A DNA stretch of 34,402 nucleotides from Bacteroidota bacterium (GTDB lineage: Bacteria; Bacteroidota; Bacteroidia; AKYH767-A; OLB10), in NCBI GenBank assembly GCA_963169675.1, contig CAUJFJ010000002.1:1-34402 (forward strand), written 5' to 3'. Made by a program: the position numbers and the translations under genes. Below are positions 24,163 to 33,668 of this stretch, one piece after another (within the stretch, counting starts at the first letter, position 1; each line of letters starts with the position of its first letter). The notes below the pieces were generated by a model that saw only the letters and a list, made by a program, of their open reading frames with translations, was not told the DNA's origin and did no database searches.

Positions 24163-25116
24163 TTATCCTAATTGAACTAAATAAACAACGTATGCAATAT
24201 AAACTAAAATAAAAGCCACACCTTGCCATCTTTCCAGCATGTGTCGCTTGCCAATAAAAAGAAAGGCGAATAACAACACACTAGCCAGAATATTCATAGC
24301 AAAGTCGATGTTATTTCGTTGAAGAACCGGGATTGGATTTATTAGCGCACTGCATCCTAAAATCCAGAACGAGTTAAAAATATTGGATCCAACTACATTA
24401 CCAATTGCTATATCGGTATTCTTCTTATATGCAGCCACCGCTGAAGTTGCAAGTTCAGGTAGTGAGGTGCCAATAGCTACTATGGTCAAACCAATCAGAC
24501 TTTCACTGACACCCATTCCGGATGCCATTACTACAGCTCCATCTACAATCCATTTACCACCAAAAATTAGTCCGGTTAATCCTAATGCAATAAATAAAAC
24601 AGCTTTTTTAAGCGGTATTGGAACAACATCTGAATCGGTTGCCGTTTCAGCTTTAGCAATAGCAAAAATATAATAGATAAAAATAGAGAAGAAACCCAGT
24701 AACACCAATCCATCTCCGGTCGATAAAACTGCTTTATCTTCATAATCGAAAAGCATATCATTACAAAGGAATAATATTACTAATGATGCCAGCAATGCAA
24801 ACGGAATCTCTTTATACGTGGTATTTCTTTTGACTGTTAAAGGAAATATCACAGCTGAAATGCCCAGGATAAAAAAGATATTTACAATGTTGCTTCCAAG
24901 AATATTCCCAACGGCGATTTCTGAATTACCATTTAATGATGCAATTACATTAACTACAAGTTCCGGTGCCGATGTCCCCATGGAAACAATGGTTAACCCG
25001 ATTACGATATCAGAAATACCAAACCTTCTGGCAAGTGAGGACGAACCATCAACGAGCATATCTGCACCCTTGATGAGAATCACAAAACCCAGAATGAATA
25101 GTATGTAAATGATCAC
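24163..25116 (-). CDS. CaCA-family calcium/sodium:cation antiporter (YrbG-like)
   Basis: The 317-residue protein has the inverted tandem repeat of the Ca2+/cation antiporter superfamily. The first alpha-repeat contains MGTSAPE (46-52) and GNILGSNI (70-77). The second contains IGTSLPE (215-221) and GNVVGSNI (239-246). The acidic and polar residues that bind the ion (Glu51 and Glu220 regions) are kept. About ten membrane helices are expected. It most likely exports Ca2+ or another divalent cation in exchange for Na+ or H+. Spacing to neighbours (11 and 22 bases) places it inside the seven-gene operon. Confidence 0.92.
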   Translation of the reverse strand: MIIYILFILGFVILIKGADMLVDGSSSLARRFGISDIVIGLTIVSMGTSAPELVVNVIASLNGNSEIAVGNILGSNIVNIFFILGISAVIFPLTVKRNTTYKEIPFALLASLVILFLCNDMLFDYEDKAVLSTGDGLVLLGFFSIFIYYIFAIAKAETATDSDVVPIPLKKAVLFIALGLTGLIFGGKWIVDGAVVMASGMGVSESLIGLTIVAIGTSLPELATSAVAAYKKNTDIAIGNVVGSNIFNSFWILGCSALINPIPVLQRNNIDFAMNILASVLLFAFLFIGKRHMLERWQGVAFILVYIAYVVYLVQLG

Positions 25117-25127
25117 CGGAAAGGGAA

Positions 25128-25631
25128 TTAGGAAGTTTTCAATTCAGAGTTTATAAACTGAACAGGCCATGAATTCTGTAATTCAACTTTCCATCCTGCT
25201 TTAAATTCATTTAAATTCGACACGAGCGTATTATAAAAAAGCGAATTGGCATGAATTTTACCTTTTTCAATTTCAGCATTAAGTTTATGTACATGAACCG
25301 GAAGTAATCCTGAATCAGTGATTACTACAACTTTCATTCTGTCAAAAAAATCAATATTCAAATCATTTCCAAGCTGCTTTATGAAATGAACTTTTTTATC
25401 TACACTGCATCCGCTGGCATCGTTCACCGATTCATCCACAGCAATAGCAATAAAATAATTATCAATAATCGAAAAAGATGCTTTCAGGTCGGCCTGATGT
25501 GCTGTCCAGCCTGCCACAAAATTTTGCAACTTATTTTCGAGTGCGGATAATTCCTGCTCAGCAAATGGCCGGTTCGACTGGTAGATCCAGACTTTAGAAT
25601 TTGCAGGCATTGTTTCAAATGGTGCGTACAT
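25128..25631 (-). CDS. Conserved Bacteroidota protein of unknown function
   Basis: The 167-residue cytoplasmic-looking protein belongs to a family that I recall from many Bacteroidota (signature SKVWIYQSNRPF, FVAGWTAHQADLKASF, NDASGCSVDKKVHFI, NSLFYNTLVSNLNEFKAGW). Database entries for this family are often labelled ABC transporter ATPase, but no Walker A, Walker B or ABC signature is present here, so I do not use that name. It has no signal peptide or membrane segment. It starts 2 bases after the HdrB-like gene, which suggests a functional link with that iron-sulfur protein. Confidence 0.82.
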   Translation of the reverse strand: MYAPFETMPANSKVWIYQSNRPFAEQELSALENKLQNFVAGWTAHQADLKASFSIIDNYFIAIAVDESVNDASGCSVDKKVHFIKQLGNDLNIDFFDRMKVVVITDSGLLPVHVHKLNAEIEKGKIHANSLFYNTLVSNLNEFKAGWKVELQNSWPVQFINSELKTS

Positions 25632-25633
25632 TT

Positions 25634-26428
25634 TTATAAATCGTTTGCTTTAGCAATCAGTTCAGCAACATCCATGACTTTCACCTGATCTTCTTTTTCG
25701 AAATTTTTCACGCCATCGGTCATCATAGTCATGCAAAAAGGACAACCAACAGCAATTATTTCCGGATTTAGTCCAAGCGCTTCTTCTGTTCTTTCAATAT
25801 TAATATCCTTATTTCCTTTTTCAGGTTCCTTGAACATCTGTGCACCACCGGCACCACAGCATAAGCCATTGGCCCGACTTCTTTTCATTTCAGAAAGTGC
25901 TGCATCAAGTTTGCTGATCACCTGCCGAGGTGCTTCATAAACATCATTGGCACGACCTAAATAACAAGGATCGTGAAAAGTAATCTTCTTACCTTTAAAA
26001 ACTCCTCCTTCAACTTTAAGTTTACCTTCTGCAATTAACTGTTGCAACAATTCGGTGTGGTGAAGTACTTCATAATTTCCTCCCAAACCGGGATACTCAT
26101 TCTTAATGATATTAAAGCAATGCGGGCAACCGGTCACAATTTTTTTCACCTGATATCCATCTAAAACCTGAATATTGGTCATTGCCTGCATCTGAAATAA
26201 AAATTCGTTTCCGGCACGTTTGGCAGGATCACCAGTACAACTTTCTTCCGTACCAAGCACTGCAAAACTTACGTTTGCATGATGTAATATTTTAGCAATG
26301 GCTTTGGTTATCTTCTGAGCTCTGGAATCAAAACTTCCGGCACAGCCAACCCAAAACAACACCTCAGGAGTTTCACCTCTGGATGCCATTTCCGCCATCG
26401 TGGGCACATGAAAATTAGTTGTACTCAT
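25634..26428 (-). CDS. CCG-domain iron-sulfur protein, HdrB/GlpC-like
   Basis: The 264-residue protein has two cysteine-rich (CCG) domains. The first contains Cys29 (VGCAGSFDSR), Cys64, Cys101 and Cys104 (TGCPHC). The second contains Cys155 (DPCYLGR), Cys190-Cys191 (GLCCGAGG), Cys229 and Cys232 (VGCPFC). Such domains hold unusual [4Fe-4S] clusters in heterodisulfide reductase HdrB, GlpC, LutA and QmoB/C relatives. It is cytoplasmic and lies 12 bases after the HdrC-like membrane protein, so the two probably form one complex that links a cytoplasmic redox reaction to quinones. No HdrA-like flavoprotein is present nearby, and the substrate is unknown. Confidence 0.87.
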   Translation of the reverse strand: MSTTNFHVPTMAEMASRGETPEVLFWVGCAGSFDSRAQKITKAIAKILHHANVSFAVLGTEESCTGDPAKRAGNEFLFQMQAMTNIQVLDGYQVKKIVTGCPHCFNIIKNEYPGLGGNYEVLHHTELLQQLIAEGKLKVEGGVFKGKKITFHDPCYLGRANDVYEAPRQVISKLDAALSEMKRSRANGLCCGAGGAQMFKEPEKGNKDINIERTEEALGLNPEIIAVGCPFCMTMMTDGVKNFEKEDQVKVMDVAELIAKANDL

Positions 26429-26440
26429 TTAATTTATTGT

Positions 26441-27754
26441 TTAATCCTGATTCACCCAATTCATTCTGTCGGCAGGAGAGAATTGCCAGGGAGCACCATT
26501 GTTCTCGATTTTTGTAAACATTCCATTTAATTCTGCCGGAGCTGCCGATTGCTCCATCACCAGATAACGGCGCATATCAACAATGATTGATAAAGGATCG
26601 ATGTTAACCGGACAAGCCTGCACACATGCATTACAAGTTGTGCATGCCCATAATTCTTCCGGAGTGATGTAATCATTCAACAATGATTTTCCATCATCAT
26701 GATCTGGACCATGCATGTCAATATTTTTCCCAACCTCCTCTAATCGGTCACGGGTGTCCATCATTATTTTTCGGGGCGATAATGCTTTCCCGGTGATGTT
26801 TGCCGGACAAACGCTGGTGCATCTTCCGCATTCTGTGCATGAATAGGAATCCATCAGATTCTTCCAGGTTAAATCACGCACATCTTTGGCACCAAATCTT
26901 TGTGGCGCTGCATTCGGATCTACGGGAGGAGGAACAGCTGAAGGATCCAGCATTAACTTCACTTCATTAGTTACACTTTCCAAATTGGTAAACTTACCTT
27001 TCTTCTCCAGATTACTGTACCAAACATTCGGAAATGAAAGTAATATGTGAAAGTGTTTAGAAAAAGGAACGTAATTCAGAAACAATAATATTCCTGCTAT
27101 GTGTAACCACCAGCAGGAACGCTCTACCACAATGAGTGTGGCCGTCGACCATGAATCAAATAACGGAAAGAATATAGAACTCACGGGAAACGAACCTGCC
27201 ACTTCATAATGCGGCACTCCCCTGCTTTGCAAAACTGCATCGGCTGCATTCATGGCCAAAAACAACGACATTAAAATTATTTCTGTAACCAGAATAATAG
27301 TTGCATCACTACGTGGCCAGCCATTTAAATCGCGACTTATAAATCTCTTTAGCTTTAAAATATTTCTTCTTGCTAAAAACACCACACAAGCAATTAAGAC
27401 TCCTGCTGCAAGAATTTCAAAACTTCCTATCAGAAAATCATAGAATGGTCCAAGGGCAGAAGCAAAAATACGATGTGTACCAAAAATTCCATCAATGATA
27501 ATTTCCAATACCTCAATATTGATGATCACAAATCCCAGGTAAATGATGATGTGAAAAAAACCTGCTACAGGTCTGGTAACCATTTTCGATTGCCCTAAAG
27601 CAACCATGGTCATTGTCTGCCAGCGAAGAGCCGGATTATCGCTTCGGTCAATATCACGACCAAGCCTGATATTCCTTGAAATTTTCTTAATGCTGGAAGC
27701 AAAGAAAAATATTCCGGCACCAAGAAGTATAATAAATAGTATGCTGCTGATCAT
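26441..27754 (-). CDS. Membrane iron-sulfur protein, HdrC-like with heme-b-type membrane domain
   Basis: The 437-residue protein has an N-terminal membrane half with about five or six helices (2-235) that resembles the cytochrome-b subunit of nitrate reductase gamma/HdrE type. Histidines 68, 218, 234 and 236 are candidates for heme ligands. The C-terminal half has two [4Fe-4S] ferredoxin motifs: Cys306, 309, 312 and 316 (CTECGRCTSVCP) and Cys371, 374, 377 and 381 (CTTCNACVQACP). The arrangement is like QmoC or a fused HdrE-HdrC. Electrons would pass between the HdrB-like partner and the quinone pool. The gene follows the mlaD-like gene by 33 bases. Confidence 0.87.
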   Translation of the reverse strand: MISSILFIILLGAGIFFFASSIKKISRNIRLGRDIDRSDNPALRWQTMTMVALGQSKMVTRPVAGFFHIIIYLGFVIINIEVLEIIIDGIFGTHRIFASALGPFYDFLIGSFEILAAGVLIACVVFLARRNILKLKRFISRDLNGWPRSDATIILVTEIILMSLFLAMNAADAVLQSRGVPHYEVAGSFPVSSIFFPLFDSWSTATLIVVERSCWWLHIAGILLFLNYVPFSKHFHILLSFPNVWYSNLEKKGKFTNLESVTNEVKLMLDPSAVPPPVDPNAAPQRFGAKDVRDLTWKNLMDSYSCTECGRCTSVCPANITGKALSPRKIMMDTRDRLEEVGKNIDMHGPDHDDGKSLLNDYITPEELWACTTCNACVQACPVNIDPLSIIVDMRRYLVMEQSAAPAELNGMFTKIENNGAPWQFSPADRMNWVNQD

Positions 27755-27787
27755 AGTGTTGTTCCGTATATAACCATTAATACGTTC

Positions 27788-28756
27788 TTATTGTTCTGTT
27801 TTAGCAGGTTTTCCCTTCCCGCCAAAGATCGAGAAATGCACATAGCGCTTTGGATTCTGCTTCATATCAATTAACAGTTTATCAAGATCACTTGCAGTTC
27901 TTTCGAGAGAGACGTACAAACTATCGTCGTTGATCAACATGCCCATGGTGCCTTCACCTTTATTGATTTTCGCCATGATGGAGGCTGTTTCATTTAGAAC
28001 TCTGTCGGCATTCTGAATGGTGGAAGCCAGATTAGCCTTTACCAATGAATCACTGATCTGAGAAAAATTCTTCATCACATTACTCAGATTCTGATTGTTA
28101 TTCTTCACATTGGTAGTAATTGACTCCAGGTTGTCTATCATCTTCCTGAGTTTTCCATTTTCATTGGATATCATGAAGTCAATACTGTTAGATGCACTTT
28201 CAATGCTCTTTAATGACTTATTGAGATTATCGAAGCTGGCATTCAGGTTTTGTTTTGTTTGAGCATTAAAAACCTGATTCATAGAACTTGCCAGTGAGTC
28301 TAAAGTCTGGATTAAACTTTCTGCTTTGTCTTTTATAGGCTTCACCTGATCGGAAAGTGTGGTCTGTACAGAAGCTACCAATGTATCACCATCAACAGCA
28401 GGTTGTGAATCGGCATCCAGTTGAATATCAACTTTTCGACCACCCAATAAATCGGAACTTACAATCCTTGCCTCAGAATCTTTACCTATAAACACTTTTC
28501 CGCTCACCAGAAATGTAGCTAAGATTCTTCCGGTTTTATCGTTCAGAAAGGTAATATGAGTTACCTGACCAATTTTTACTCCGTTTAAAATAACATCGCT
28601 GGAGGGCACTAACCCATCAACATTCTGATAGACAGCATAATAAGTATTATCATTGGAAAATAAGTCGATACCTTTAAGGTAGTTCATTCCCCAGAATAAT
28701 CCGGCCAGTGCACCGGTAACAAGAATTCCAACCTTAACTTCTTTAGATAGCTTCAC
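27788..28756 (-). CDS. MCE/MlaD family lipid-transport protein
   Basis: The 322-residue protein has an N-terminal membrane anchor (about 8-26), one MCE domain (about 35-115, with YAVYQNVDGLVPSSDVILNG and VKIGQVTHI) and a long C-terminal helical part (about 140-290) rich in Asn, Ser and Leu that should form coiled coils. MlaD-type proteins bind phospholipids in the periplasm and work with an MlaE/MlaF ABC transporter. No mlaE or mlaF gene is in this window, so they must lie elsewhere. The gene sits 68 bases after the amidase gene. Confidence 0.9.
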   Translation of the reverse strand: MKLSKEVKVGILVTGALAGLFWGMNYLKGIDLFSNDNTYYAVYQNVDGLVPSSDVILNGVKIGQVTHITFLNDKTGRILATFLVSGKVFIGKDSEARIVSSDLLGGRKVDIQLDADSQPAVDGDTLVASVQTTLSDQVKPIKDKAESLIQTLDSLASSMNQVFNAQTKQNLNASFDNLNKSLKSIESASNSIDFMISNENGKLRKMIDNLESITTNVKNNNQNLSNVMKNFSQISDSLVKANLASTIQNADRVLNETASIMAKINKGEGTMGMLINDDSLYVSLERTASDLDKLLIDMKQNPKRYVHFSIFGGKGKPAKTEQ

Positions 28757-28824
28757 AAATTTGATTAAATGATTTACAGAACAATATTACAAAACCGGGG
28801 CAAAGTACCCAAGCTTGTGCGAAA

Positions 28825-30063
28825 TTACTTCCTTTTCAGCAAATCATTGGCCTCTGAAACAGAAATCCTTTTAGCTCCTGAAAAAGCAACGATAAAAGAA
28901 TCTTTGAAACCCTTTGTTTTCAACTGTTCCTGAGATTTTCTGGCAGAATCGGCAGAATCAAAAACACCTGAATAAAAGCGGGTCATACCATCATCCCCGA
29001 TTACCGGTCTGATCCCTTCAATTTTTTCAAATTTAATCGCATCAGCTTTGGAAGCATTTGCCACAGCACCTACCTGAACGGTAAAAAATACTCGCGATAA
29101 AGGTGCAGTCGCAGGCAATGAATCAGAAGTGGGCTTTGGCTCAGTTGATTGATTATCAGTATTTTTCACTTCTAAAACGGGCTCATTTTCCTTTTTCGGA
29201 GCGGTTTCTTCAGGCTTGGCTGCTTGATTTTTGTCATTTGATTCAGAAGGATCACCATCATTATGATTACCTCCTGCTTTACGTTCCGTTTCAGTTTTGT
29301 ACGATTGAAAAGCCTTCAGAATGGACTGAGCCATACTTTGTTGTCCTTTTTCACTGGCGAGAAATTTCTCATCTGATTTATTGGTCAGAAAGCCAAGCTC
29401 AATCAAAACACTTGGCATGGCTGTCCGGAATAAAACCAGGAAGCCTGCTTGTTTAACTCCGCGGTTGAAGCGCCCTGAATTATGCTCAAATTGCTTCTGC
29501 AAATGGGATGCAAAAAGCAGACTTTGATTCATGAATGTATTTTGATAAAGAGAGAATATAATATTGGCCTCCGGTGAGTTAGGGTCGAAACCATCATAAT
29601 TGGTTTTGTAATTTTTCTCTAACAAAATGGAAGAGTTTTCCCGTTTTGCTACCGATAAATTATCAGCTGTTTTGTGTAAACCCATCACATAAGTCTCTGC
29701 CCCAAAAGCTGCGGAAGGTCCTGAATTACAATGGATACAAACAAATAAATCGGCTTTTGCCCGGTTTGCAATTGCTGCTCTTTCGTGTAATTCAACAAAA
29801 ACATCGGTTTCGCGGGTATAGATTACTTTTACGTCGGGAAAATATTCTTCAATCAAAGCTCCCAGTTTCAAGGAAACCGCCAGAGCCACATGTTTTTCAT
29901 AAGACGATGATCCTAAACACCCTGAATCATGACCTCCGTGTCCGGGATCAATTACAATCGTCTTTATCCGATACTTTGGCAGTTTGTTTTCCGTTGAAAA
30001 AGAGATAAAAACAAACGATGTGAGTAATATTGTAAATAAGACGATGCGGTTCACTTTAGACAA
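28825..30063 (-). CDS. N-acetylmuramoyl-L-alanine amidase (Amidase_3) with C-terminal SPOR-like domain
   Basis: The 412-residue periplasmic enzyme cleaves the amide bond between muramic acid and the stem peptide. A signal peptide covers about 1-24. The Amidase_3 domain (about 32-250) keeps the Zn ligands His42 (DPGHGGHDSG), Glu56 and His111 (CIHCNSG), and the catalytic Glu222 (LIELGFLTN). A charged linker rich in Glu, Lys, Pro and Thr (about 255-325) is followed by a SPOR-like domain (about 328-400, FFTVQVGAVANASKAD) that would bind denuded glycans at the septum. The start is a TTG at 30063; a GTG three codons later (30054) is an alternative, and a stop codon lies just upstream. It is the first gene of the operon and divergent from lptD. 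Confidence 0.92.
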   Translation of the reverse strand: MSKVNRIVLFTILLTSFVFISFSTENKLPKYRIKTIVIDPGHGGHDSGCLGSSSYEKHVALAVSLKLGALIEEYFPDVKVIYTRETDVFVELHERAAIANRAKADLFVCIHCNSGPSAAFGAETYVMGLHKTADNLSVAKRENSSILLEKNYKTNYDGFDPNSPEANIIFSLYQNTFMNQSLLFASHLQKQFEHNSGRFNRGVKQAGFLVLFRTAMPSVLIELGFLTNKSDEKFLASEKGQQSMAQSILKAFQSYKTETERKAGGNHNDGDPSESNDKNQAAKPEETAPKKENEPVLEVKNTDNQSTEPKPTSDSLPATAPLSRVFFTVQVGAVANASKADAIKFEKIEGIRPVIGDDGMTRFYSGVFDSADSARKSQEQLKTKGFKDSFIVAFSGAKRISVSEANDLLKRK

Positions 30064-30090
30064 TTTTAATTTTCTTTAGCTTTGAGTCCT

Positions 30091-30098
30091 CAAAATTA
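30091..30098 (-). promoter_or_regulatory. Probable promoter of the amidase operon, -7 element
   Basis: TAATTTTG on the minus strand matches TAnnTTTG exactly and lies 27 bases upstream of the amidase start in the 52-base divergent region. No good -33 element is seen. It may drive all seven genes down to the terminator at 23274-23306. Confidence 0.4.
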
Positions 30099-30115
30099 CT
30101 CCTCTTTGGCGTCTG

Positions 30116-32677
30116 ATGCTGTTTAGCAAGAAATCGATATCAACAAAAATATTAACCACTTTAGTGGCACTTTTAGTGTGCATTTTGATGCCGGAAGGTT
30201 CGAAAGGACAGCAATCGCCCGATTCTACAGGTGTAGTGACGGTTTCTCAAGTTGCTGCAGTCGATTCCGTGACAACGGATTCCCTGTCATTGCAGGTAAA
30301 CAACGATCTCAAATCGAAAGTTCATTATACAGCCAAGGATTCGATCCGCTTTGATATTGCCTCCGAAAAGGTGTACCTGTATGGAAACGCCCATGTCGAT
30401 TACGAAGACATTACGATGGATGCCGCTTACATTGAAGTAGACTGGAGTACCAAAGTGCTATATGCAAAAGCAGGCACCGACAGTTTAGGAAATCCAACCG
30501 GGCTTCCGGAATTTAAGCAAAAGGATGAAAAATTCATTGCTCAGACTGTCACTTATAACTTCGATACTAAAAAAGGTAAAATTACACAGGTTAATACGCA
30601 GCAAGGTGATGGTTTTATTCTAGGGCAAACGGTAAAGCGGATTGATGAGCGGAATTATTTTATCAGAAATGGAGCTTATACTACGTGTAACCTTCCGCAT
30701 CCCCATTACTCCATTTCCTCCAACAAATTAAAAGTAATTCAAAACAACAAGGTTGTTACCGGTCCGGCTTATCTGGTAATTGCAGATGTACCTACTCCAC
30801 TGGCAATCCCTTTCGGATATTTTCCAACTCGCAAAGGCAGAGCATCCGGAATATTATTTCCATCGTATGGTGAATCGGCACGATTGGGCTTTTATTTTAA
30901 AGAAGGTGGATATTATTTTGGGATCGGAGATGTAGTTGACTTTGCACTTACCGGTGATATTTACACACTGGGTAGCTGGGGAACCCGGTTTATTTCGAAC
31001 TATGCAAGCCGCTACCATTTTAATGGAAATATTGCTCTGAGTTATTCAGAAATCAAAACATCAGAAAAAGAATTACCTGATTATAATCTCTATAAAGATT
31101 TCTTCATTCGATGGACGCATCGCCAGGATCCAAAAGCGCGACCGAACAGTGTATTCAGCGCCAATGTTAATGCAGGTAGTTCAGGATATTATCAAAATAA
31201 TATTGCATCAGCAAACAATTACCTGACTAATACTTTCCAGTCGTCAGTATCATGGTCGAAAAACTGGCCCGGAAAACCTTATGCTTTATCGGCTAGTCTT
31301 TCACATTCTCAAAACACACTCACGAAAGATGTTTCGATGAGTTTACCTAATGCCAACTTTAGTATTAACCGGCTTTTCCCTTTCAAACGGGTTGTTGCTG
31401 TAGGATCACAAAAGTGGTATGAAAAAATTGGCATCAGTTACCAGTCCAATTTACAAAATACCATCCAGACAAAAGATTCATTGTTATTCAGAAAAGAAAG
31501 CAAAGACCAATTCCGATATGGAATTTCACACAGCATACCATTGAGTACATCGATGCAGGTGTTCAAATACTTTACACTCTCCCCTTCAGTTTCCTACAAT
31601 GAAAGGTGGTATCTGCAAACCATCCGTAAAGAATTTAATACTGCTGAAAACACTGTTATTACCGATACTGTTCAGGGCTTCCGTTCTGCACGTGATTTTA
31701 TCACATCAGCTACTCTAAATACCAGAATTTATGGCATGGTAACGATGAAGAAAGGGAAAATTGCAGCCATCCGACATGTGATGTCCCCCACGATTTCATA
31801 TAGCTATCGTCCCGATTTCAGTGATCCTACCTTCAATGCATACAAAGTTTATCAAATTGATTCTGCAGGTACGCAAGGCACCTACTCCATTTTTGAGAAT
31901 GGAATTTTCGGTGGACCGCCTTCCGGAAAATATGGGGTGATTGGTTTTGCACTGGACAATAACCTGGAGATGAAAACCCGAACAGTTACCGACACTGCTG
32001 TAAATCTGAAAAAAATAAAAATATTCGAAAGTCTTGCTGTGGGGATGAGTTACAATACTGCTGCCGATTCACTGAACTGGTCGAATATAAATGTGAATGG
32101 TCGTACCATTTTATTCGACAGAGTGAACATCAATTTATCGGGAAGTTTCGATCCTTACATCTCTGATTCAATTGGAAGAAAGATAAATAAGTTTGAATTG
32201 AATGAAAATAATCGGCTAGGTCGGTTAACAAATGCTGCCATGAGTATTGGCTTCAATCTGAACAATACTACCATGAAAAAAAGTGATAAAGGAACAGAGG
32301 CAGAATTGGATGCCATTAATAGAAATCCGGGTAATTATGTGGATTATAATGTTCCTTTTAACCTCGCAGTCTCCTATAACTTATCCTATTCAAGAGCAGG
32401 CATACTAGAGGCTCAAATAAATCAGACACTCAACTTTAGCGGTGATTTAGCGGTTACTCCAAACTGGAAAGTTACTTTTAACTCAGGGTATGATTTTAAA
32501 GCAAAAGATCTTTCTTATACCAGCTTAGGCATATACCGCGATCTCCATTGCTGGGAAATGCGTATGAACTGGGTCCCATTCGGCCAGCAACAAAATTATT
32601 TTTTCCAGATAAATGTAAAGTCTTCCGTTTTACAAGACCTAAAGCTATCTAAGAAAAATGATATTTATGATCAATAA
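30116..32677 (+). CDS. lptD: Putative LPS-assembly outer-membrane protein LptD
   Basis: The 853-residue protein resembles the Bacteroidota form of LptD, which inserts lipopolysaccharide into the outer leaflet of the outer membrane. A signal peptide covers about 1-31. An OstA/LptA-like jellyroll domain covers about 70-240 (DSIRFDIASEKVYLYGNAHV, ITMDAAYIEVD, GAYTTCNLPHPHY). The rest is a large beta-barrel with many alternating aromatic strands. The segment IPFGYFPTRKGRASGILFPS is a typical LptD barrel-start motif. It uses an ATG only 52 bases from the divergent amidase start. purC follows after 37 bases. Confidence 0.9.
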   Translation: MLFSKKSISTKILTTLVALLVCILMPEGSKGQQSPDSTGVVTVSQVAAVDSVTTDSLSLQVNNDLKSKVHYTAKDSIRFDIASEKVYLYGNAHVDYEDITMDAAYIEVDWSTKVLYAKAGTDSLGNPTGLPEFKQKDEKFIAQTVTYNFDTKKGKITQVNTQQGDGFILGQTVKRIDERNYFIRNGAYTTCNLPHPHYSISSNKLKVIQNNKVVTGPAYLVIADVPTPLAIPFGYFPTRKGRASGILFPSYGESARLGFYFKEGGYYFGIGDVVDFALTGDIYTLGSWGTRFISNYASRYHFNGNIALSYSEIKTSEKELPDYNLYKDFFIRWTHRQDPKARPNSVFSANVNAGSSGYYQNNIASANNYLTNTFQSSVSWSKNWPGKPYALSASLSHSQNTLTKDVSMSLPNANFSINRLFPFKRVVAVGSQKWYEKIGISYQSNLQNTIQTKDSLLFRKESKDQFRYGISHSIPLSTSMQVFKYFTLSPSVSYNERWYLQTIRKEFNTAENTVITDTVQGFRSARDFITSATLNTRIYGMVTMKKGKIAAIRHVMSPTISYSYRPDFSDPTFNAYKVYQIDSAGTQGTYSIFENGIFGGPPSGKYGVIGFALDNNLEMKTRTVTDTAVNLKKIKIFESLAVGMSYNTAADSLNWSNINVNGRTILFDRVNINLSGSFDPYISDSIGRKINKFELNENNRLGRLTNAAMSIGFNLNNTTMKKSDKGTEAELDAINRNPGNYVDYNVPFNLAVSYNLSYSRAGILEAQINQTLNFSGDLAVTPNWKVTFNSGYDFKAKDLSYTSLGIYRDLHCWEMRMNWVPFGQQQNYFFQINVKSSVLQDLKLSKKNDIYDQ

Positions 32678-32714
32678 AAATTATTTAGTAAGCAGTTATT
32701 AATTTCAGTAAATT

Positions 32715-33662
32715 ATGAATACTCTAAAAGCCACTTCATTTCGTTTTCCCGGACAAACAACTTTTTACAAAGGAAAAGTCCGCGATGTTTATACCATTGA
32801 CAATAAATACATGGTTATGGTTGTGAGCGACCGTATTTCAGCTTTTGATGTCGTGTTGCCGGAAGCAATTCCATATAAAGGTCAGGTATTAAATCAGCTT
32901 GCAGCCTATTTTTTGGATGCTACAAAAGATATTGTTCCCAACTGGACTATTGCTGTGCCTGATCCTAATGTTACTATAGGACATATGTGTAGTCCTTTTC
33001 GTGTCGAAATGGTAATTCGGGGCTATTTAGCCGGACATGCCTGGCGCACGTACCAAAGTGGCAAACGAATACTTTGCGGAGTTGTTTTGCCTGAAGGATT
33101 AAAAGAAAACGACAAATTACCTGCTCCAATAATTACACCTACAACAAAAAGCGATCATGGTCATGATGAAGACATTTCAAGAGAGGAAATAATTGAGAAA
33201 GGTATTGTTGATGAAGATGATTATATCCAATTAGAAAATTATACCAGAGCACTTTTTAAGAAAGGGACAGAGATGGCTGCAGCTCAAGGCTTGCTTCTTG
33301 TTGATACCAAATATGAATTTGGAAAATCAAATGGTGTGATCAGAGTGATAGATGAAATTCATACACCTGATTCATCACGCTATTTTTATGCTGCGGGGTA
33401 CGAAGAAAGGCAACAAAAAGGGGAAGCTCAAAAACAACTCTCTAAGGAATTTTTGCGTCAATGGTTAATTGCTAACAACTTTCAAGGTTTGGAAGGACAA
33501 GAAGTTCCATTCATGAGCAAAGAGATTGTTCAAATGGTTTCTGACCGTTACATAGAATTGTTTGAACAGGTCAGAGGAGAGAAATTTCAAAGGGCTGCTA
33601 CAGATAATATACTTGAAAGAGTAGAAAAGAATGTGTTAGGCTGTCTGACAGATTTAAAATAA
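32715..33662 (+). CDS. purC: Phosphoribosylaminoimidazolesuccinocarboxamide (SAICAR) synthase
   Basis: PurC joins CAIR and aspartate with ATP in step seven (or eight) of de novo purine synthesis. The 315-residue length matches the long form, like yeast Ade1, while the common short bacterial form has about 240 residues. Conserved motifs are KGKVRDVY (19-26), [19 protein letters not shown] (38-56), [10 protein letters not shown] (98-107), [12 protein letters not shown] (near 145-156) and [10 protein letters not shown]. It lies 37 bases after lptD, and it converges with the following lipoprotein gene across a 6-base gap. Confidence 0.96.
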   Translation: MNTLKATSFRFPGQTTFYKGKVRDVYTIDNKYMVMVVSDRISAFDVVLPEAIPYKGQVLNQLAAYFLDATKDIVPNWTIAVPDPNVTIGHMCSPFRVEMVIRGYLAGHAWRTYQSGKRILCGVVLPEGLKENDKLPAPIITPTTKSDHGHDEDISREEIIEKGIVDEDDYIQLENYTRALFKKGTEMAAAQGLLLVDTKYEFGKSNGVIRVIDEIHTPDSSRYFYAAGYEERQQKGEAQKQLSKEFLRQWLIANNFQGLEGQEVPFMSKEIVQMVSDRYIELFEQVRGEKFQRAATDNILERVEKNVLGCLTDLK

Positions 33663-33668
33663 GCTTAG

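Noticed and set aside
29103-30008. Two open frames of 117 and 120 codons on the plus strand opposite the amidase gene
   Set aside because: They are antisense to a gene with intact catalytic residues and have no motifs of their own.
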